16,450 nt of DNA from Pseudomonadota bacterium (GTDB taxonomy: Bacteria; Pseudomonadota; Alphaproteobacteria; Acetobacterales; Acetobacteraceae), in contig JAKAZX010000036.1 in NCBI GenBank assembly GCA_021826485.1, forward strand, positions 1-16,450, given 5' to 3'. Shown one piece after another: positions 13,852 through 16,450 of this stretch. The position numbers and the translations under genes are program-made. The first letter of the stretch is position 1, and every line of letters starts with the position of its first letter. The notes below the pieces were generated by a model that was not told the origin of the DNA, made no database searches, and saw nothing but the letters and a program-made list of their open reading frames with translations.

Positions 13852-15420
13852 ATGTCGATGTCGCGTGCAGACACCCCGCAGATCCGCTGGTGGGTGCCGG
13901 GGGACTGGAACGGCTTCTTCGGCCTGTTCACCAATGTCGTGCTGAACGTGATCGTGCTGACCGGGCTGTGCCTGGGGGTGATCCGGCTGCCGGAGGGCAT
14001 CGTGTTCGGCCGCATCCTGCCCGCGCTCGGCATCGCCCTGCCGATCGGCAATCTATACTACGCCTATCTCGCCTACCGGCTGGCCAAGCGGGAAGGGCGC
14101 AGCGACGTCACGGCGATGCCGTACGGCCCCAGTGTGCCGCACATGTTCATCGTCGTGTTCGTCATCATGCTGCCGGTGTTCCTGAAGACCCACGATGCGG
14201 TGCTGGCGTGGCAGACCGGGCTTGCCTGGGCGTTCATCATCGGCATCATCGTGCTGCTCGGCGCCTTCATCGGCCCGGTCGTGCGGCGGCTGACGCCGCG
14301 CGCGGCGATGCTGGGCACGCTGGCGGGCATCTCGATCGCCTTCATCTCGATGCGGCCGGCCTTCCAGATGTGGGAAGTGCCCTGGATCGCCTTCCTGTCC
14401 TTCGGCATCGTGCTGATCTCCTGGACCGCCAATGTCCGTCTGCCGGGCGGCGTTCCGGGCGGCCTTGCCGCGGTGATCGTCGGCACCGTCGTCGCCTGGA
14501 TCGCCGTGGTGTTCGGCTGGACCGACGTGGTCAGCGGCCAGCAGGTGGTGGCGTCGTTCGCCGCGTTCGGCCTGCATCTGCCGCGGCCCAGCGCCGACGT
14601 GCTGTCCGGCCTTGCCAATATCGCGCCGCTGCTGGTCACCGCGATCCCGCTCGGCATCTACAACTTCACCGAAGGCATGAACAACGTCGAGAGCGCGGCG
14701 GCGGCCGGCGACGACTACAGCCTGCGCCACATCCTGCTGGCCGACGGCATCGGCGCGGTGGTCGGCTCGATCCTCGGCAGCCCGTTCCCGCCGGCGGTCT
14801 ATATCGGCCATCCGGGCTGGAAGGCGGTGGGCGGACGCATCGGCTATTCGCTGGCGACCGGCGTCGTCATCGCGCTGGTCTGCTTCCTGGGGCTGACGGC
14901 GCTGCTGCTCGCGGTGGTGCCGCTGGTCGCGATCCTGCCGATCCTGCTGTATATCGGCCTCGTCATCGGCGCGCAGGCGTTCCAGGCCGTGCCGTCCAAG
15001 CATGCGCCTGCCGTGGTGCTGGCGCTGATCCCGAACATCGCGGCCTGGGGACAGACGCAGATCGACGGCGCGCTGAACGCCGCCGGCACCAGCGCCGCAC
15101 AGCTCGGCATGGGCAAGCTGATGGGCACCGGCGTCGTCTATTACGGCATGGAACTGCTGGGCGGCGGCGCGGTGCTGGCCGGGCTGATGCTGGGCGCCAT
15201 CGCCACCTTCATCATCGACCGCGAGTTCAACAAGGCGGCCGCCTATTCCTTCGCCGCGGCGATCCTGTCGTTCTTCGGCTTCATCCACGGGGTGCAGCTC
15301 GCCTGGGCGGCGTCCCCGATGGTCGCGCTCGGCTATGCGCTGCTGGGGGCGATCTGCTTCGCCGTGGCGTGGCGGGCGGAACATGCCGGCGAGGCCGCAC
15401 CGCTCTCCGCGGAGGCATGA
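13852..15420 (+). CDS. Xanthine/uracil-family (NCS2-like) permease
   Basis: A 522-residue inner-membrane transporter with about 12-14 hydrophobic segments, of the xanthine/uracil/vitamin C permease family. Family landmarks are DVTAMPYGPSVPHMFIV in the first repeat, IPLGIYNFTEGMNNVESAAAAGDDY in the middle (the substrate-motif region), and GSPFPPAVYIGHPGWKA, which resembles the AzgA/NCS2-like subgroup. Family members move nucleobases by proton symport. Position after atzF and the biuret-hydrolase-like gene suggests import of a ureide, a cyclic imide or a purine/pyrimidine breakdown product; which one cannot be told from sequence. It is the last gene of the plus-strand arm, and its last 88 bases overlap the antisense 3' end of the allH frame. 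Confidence 0.88.
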   Translation: MSMSRADTPQIRWWVPGDWNGFFGLFTNVVLNVIVLTGLCLGVIRLPEGIVFGRILPALGIALPIGNLYYAYLAYRLAKREGRSDVTAMPYGPSVPHMFIVVFVIMLPVFLKTHDAVLAWQTGLAWAFIIGIIVLLGAFIGPVVRRLTPRAAMLGTLAGISIAFISMRPAFQMWEVPWIAFLSFGIVLISWTANVRLPGGVPGGLAAVIVGTVVAWIAVVFGWTDVVSGQQVVASFAAFGLHLPRPSADVLSGLANIAPLLVTAIPLGIYNFTEGMNNVESAAAAGDDYSLRHILLADGIGAVVGSILGSPFPPAVYIGHPGWKAVGGRIGYSLATGVVIALVCFLGLTALLLAVVPLVAILPILLYIGLVIGAQAFQAVPSKHAPAVVLALIPNIAAWGQTQIDGALNAAGTSAAQLGMGKLMGTGVVYYGMELLGGGAVLAGLMLGAIATFIIDREFNKAAAYSFAAAILSFFGFIHGVQLAWAASPMVALGYALLGAICFAVAWRAEHAGEAAPLSAEA

Positions 15421-16310
15421 GCGCCGGCCGGAGCGGTCGCCACGGCCGCTCCGGCCGCCGCCTCGGGTCCGATGCCGCAGCCGGCGGCGCTGCCGTGCAG
15501 CAGGCCCAGCAGACCGCACGCGCCGGAACTGTGGCCGACCGCGAGCGCCGCCGCCACGGCCGGCGACAAGGGTCTGTCGCAATCGCCCTGCGCCATCGCC
15601 GCCAGCACGTCGAACAGGCGCTGCGAGACTTCCCCCGCGGCGGCGGCGCGCAGATAGACGTGGCTGGCCCGGCCGGTGCGCGCCGCCAGCACATCCAGCC
15701 GATCGCGGAACAGCGCGAGCAGGCCCGGTTCCGGCCCGTCGGCGCCGCACGCCAGCAGGCCGGCGACGAAGCCGACGATGAAATCATCGCCCGCCGGGGT
15801 GCGCCCTTCGCCGAGGCCGACCAGCCGCGTCAGCGCCGCCACGGCCGCGTCCACGTTCCCGCCGCGGGTTGCCATGCCGAGCATCCGGATCGCCGGTGCG
15901 GCGGCGAGGCGCAGCGGCTCCGCCCTTCCATCCGAAGCGACGGCGGCGGCGACGGCGTGCCATGCCGCAACGCTCGGCGACCGGCGCAGATCGAGCCGCA
16001 ATGTTTGCAGCGGCGACCGCCATCGCACCGCATGCCGCAGGTCGATCGCGAGCGTGCCGCCGGCGATCCGCAGCACGCCGTGCCGGGCCGCGCATGCCGC
16101 CATCGGCGCGACCAGCGGCGGGAACGCGAAATCGGCCGGGGTCGCGAGCGTGATGCCGAAGGGCAGGGCGCCCGCATCCTGCGTCGTCAGCGTCACGTCG
16201 ATATCGTCGTCCAGGCCCAGCACGCAGGCGCGGCGATGCCGCTCGCGCACCCGGCCGGTGAAGTCGCCGGCCGGAACGCCGTGGCCCAGCGTCAGCGCCG
16301 CGAGCCGCAT
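15333..16310 (-). CDS. allH: AllH (YlbF, DUF2877) subunit of oxamic transcarbamylase
   Basis: A 325-residue cytoplasmic protein of the DUF2877 family, known in E. coli as YlbF/AllH, the third subunit of the oxamic transcarbamylase. The diagnostic motifs are GLGEGRTPAGDDFIVGF (165-181), RASHVYLRAAAAGEVSQ (214-230) and VGHSSGACGLLGLL (258-271). The conserved part ends near residue 277, close to the full length of the E. coli protein (about 271). The remaining 48 residues are a low-complexity Ala/Gly/Ser tail, of which about 28 are encoded antisense to the permease gene, so a nearby stop may have been lost. The start ATG at 16310-16308 lies 6 bases after the GntR stop without a visible Shine-Dalgarno, which points to translational coupling with the regulator gene. 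Its usual partners fdrA and allG lie about 5 kb away on the same strand, in a different operon. Confidence 0.88.
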   Translation of the reverse strand: MRLAALTLGHGVPAGDFTGRVRERHRRACVLGLDDDIDVTLTTQDAGALPFGITLATPADFAFPPLVAPMAACAARHGVLRIAGGTLAIDLRHAVRWRSPLQTLRLDLRRSPSVAAWHAVAAAVASDGRAEPLRLAAAPAIRMLGMATRGGNVDAAVAALTRLVGLGEGRTPAGDDFIVGFVAGLLACGADGPEPGLLALFRDRLDVLAARTGRASHVYLRAAAAGEVSQRLFDVLAAMAQGDCDRPLSPAVAAALAVGHSSGACGLLGLLHGSAAGCGIGPEAAAGAAVATAPAGAHASAESGAASPACSARHATAKQIAPSSA

Positions 16311-16316
16311 GGCGGG

Positions 16317-16450
16317 TCAGACGCTGGCATAGGCGCGCGCCAGCGCTTCCTTGATGGAGCTGCCGACGATATTCCGCCCTTCCTCGATGTTGCGGCGGAG
16401 CGCGGCGCGCGCCCCGGCGACATCGCCGGCGCCGATCCGCTCCAGGATGG
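16317..16450 (-). CDS. C-terminus of a GntR-family (FCD domain) transcriptional regulator (partial)
   Basis: Only the last 44 or so codons are in the window; the gene begins beyond the right edge. The visible peptide includes ILERIGAGDVAGARAALRRN, then IEEGRNIVGSSIKEALARAY before the TGA at 16319-16317. A helix of the form 'I..GD..GAR.A...HIE.GR' followed by a C-terminal amphipathic helix is the standard ending of FCD ligand-binding domains in FadR-type GntR regulators, although the usual histidine is asparagine here (RRN). The DNA-binding domain is outside the window. It is immediately upstream of allH and probably controls this cluster in response to a pathway metabolite, with candidate sites in the fdrA-atzF gap. 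The target is inferred from position. Confidence 0.72.
   Translation of the reverse strand, partial: ILERIGAGDVAGARAALRRNIEEGRNIVGSSIKEALARAYASV

Noticed and set aside
14053..15750. A 565-codon minus-strand frame opposite the permease
   Set aside because: A charged, repetitive shadow sequence; the plus strand encodes a well-formed membrane protein.
1..16450. Search for insertion sequences, CRISPR arrays, tRNA or rRNA genes and long direct repeats
   Set aside because: None seen by eye; there is no transposase-like product, repeat-spacer pattern or tRNA-like cloverleaf that I can support.

Overview
The window comes from a GC-rich bacterial chromosome. Its gene density, its NNG/NNC-biased codons and protein families typical of soil or plant-associated Proteobacteria suggest an alphaproteobacterium, possibly from the Rhodospirillales/Acetobacteraceae. 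That placement is an inference from composition and gene content, because no rRNA or other taxonomic marker is present.

Region 1 (1-153, minus) is the first 51 codons of a gene that runs off the left edge. It is probably a surface or secreted protein and resembles the start of a glycoside hydrolase 16-like domain. A gene-free interval of almost 290 bases (154-441) separates it from region 2.

Region 2 (442-5488, plus) is a compact four-gene operon encoding an ABC-2 type exporter of the YbhG-YbhF-YbhS-YbhR type. It holds a periplasmic adaptor, a double-ATPase subunit and two permeases, with overlaps or gaps of only a few bases. It ends in a hairpin that contains the stop codons of both converging genes.

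Region 3 (5501-16450, both strands) is a nitrogen-scavenging cluster for ureides and carbamoyl compounds. A left arm on the minus strand reads fdrA (allF) - allG - carbamate kinase - ammonium transporter - AhpD-like carboxymuconolactone decarboxylase-family protein. A central arm on the plus strand reads allophanate hydrolase (atzF) - biuret-hydrolase-like cysteine hydrolase - xanthine/uracil-family permease. A right arm on the minus strand reads a GntR/FCD regulator (only its C-terminus is in the window) - allH (DUF2877). The left and central arms diverge from a 116-base intergenic region with several inverted repeats. The central and right arms converge, and their last genes overlap by 88 bases.

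A plausible joint function is as follows. A nucleobase-like or ureide substrate enters through the permease. The cysteine hydrolase releases ammonia from biuret or a related ureide, giving allophanate, which AtzF breaks down to ammonia and CO2. The AllF/AllG/AllH proteins, known in E. coli as the oxamic transcarbamylase that phosphorolyses oxalurate, yield carbamoyl phosphate. Carbamate kinase turns this into ATP, ammonia and CO2, and Amt retains or recaptures ammonium. The combination of a biuret/allophanate branch with an energy-conserving carbamoyl-phosphate branch under one likely GntR regulator is the most interesting feature here. The true substrate cannot be read from sequence.
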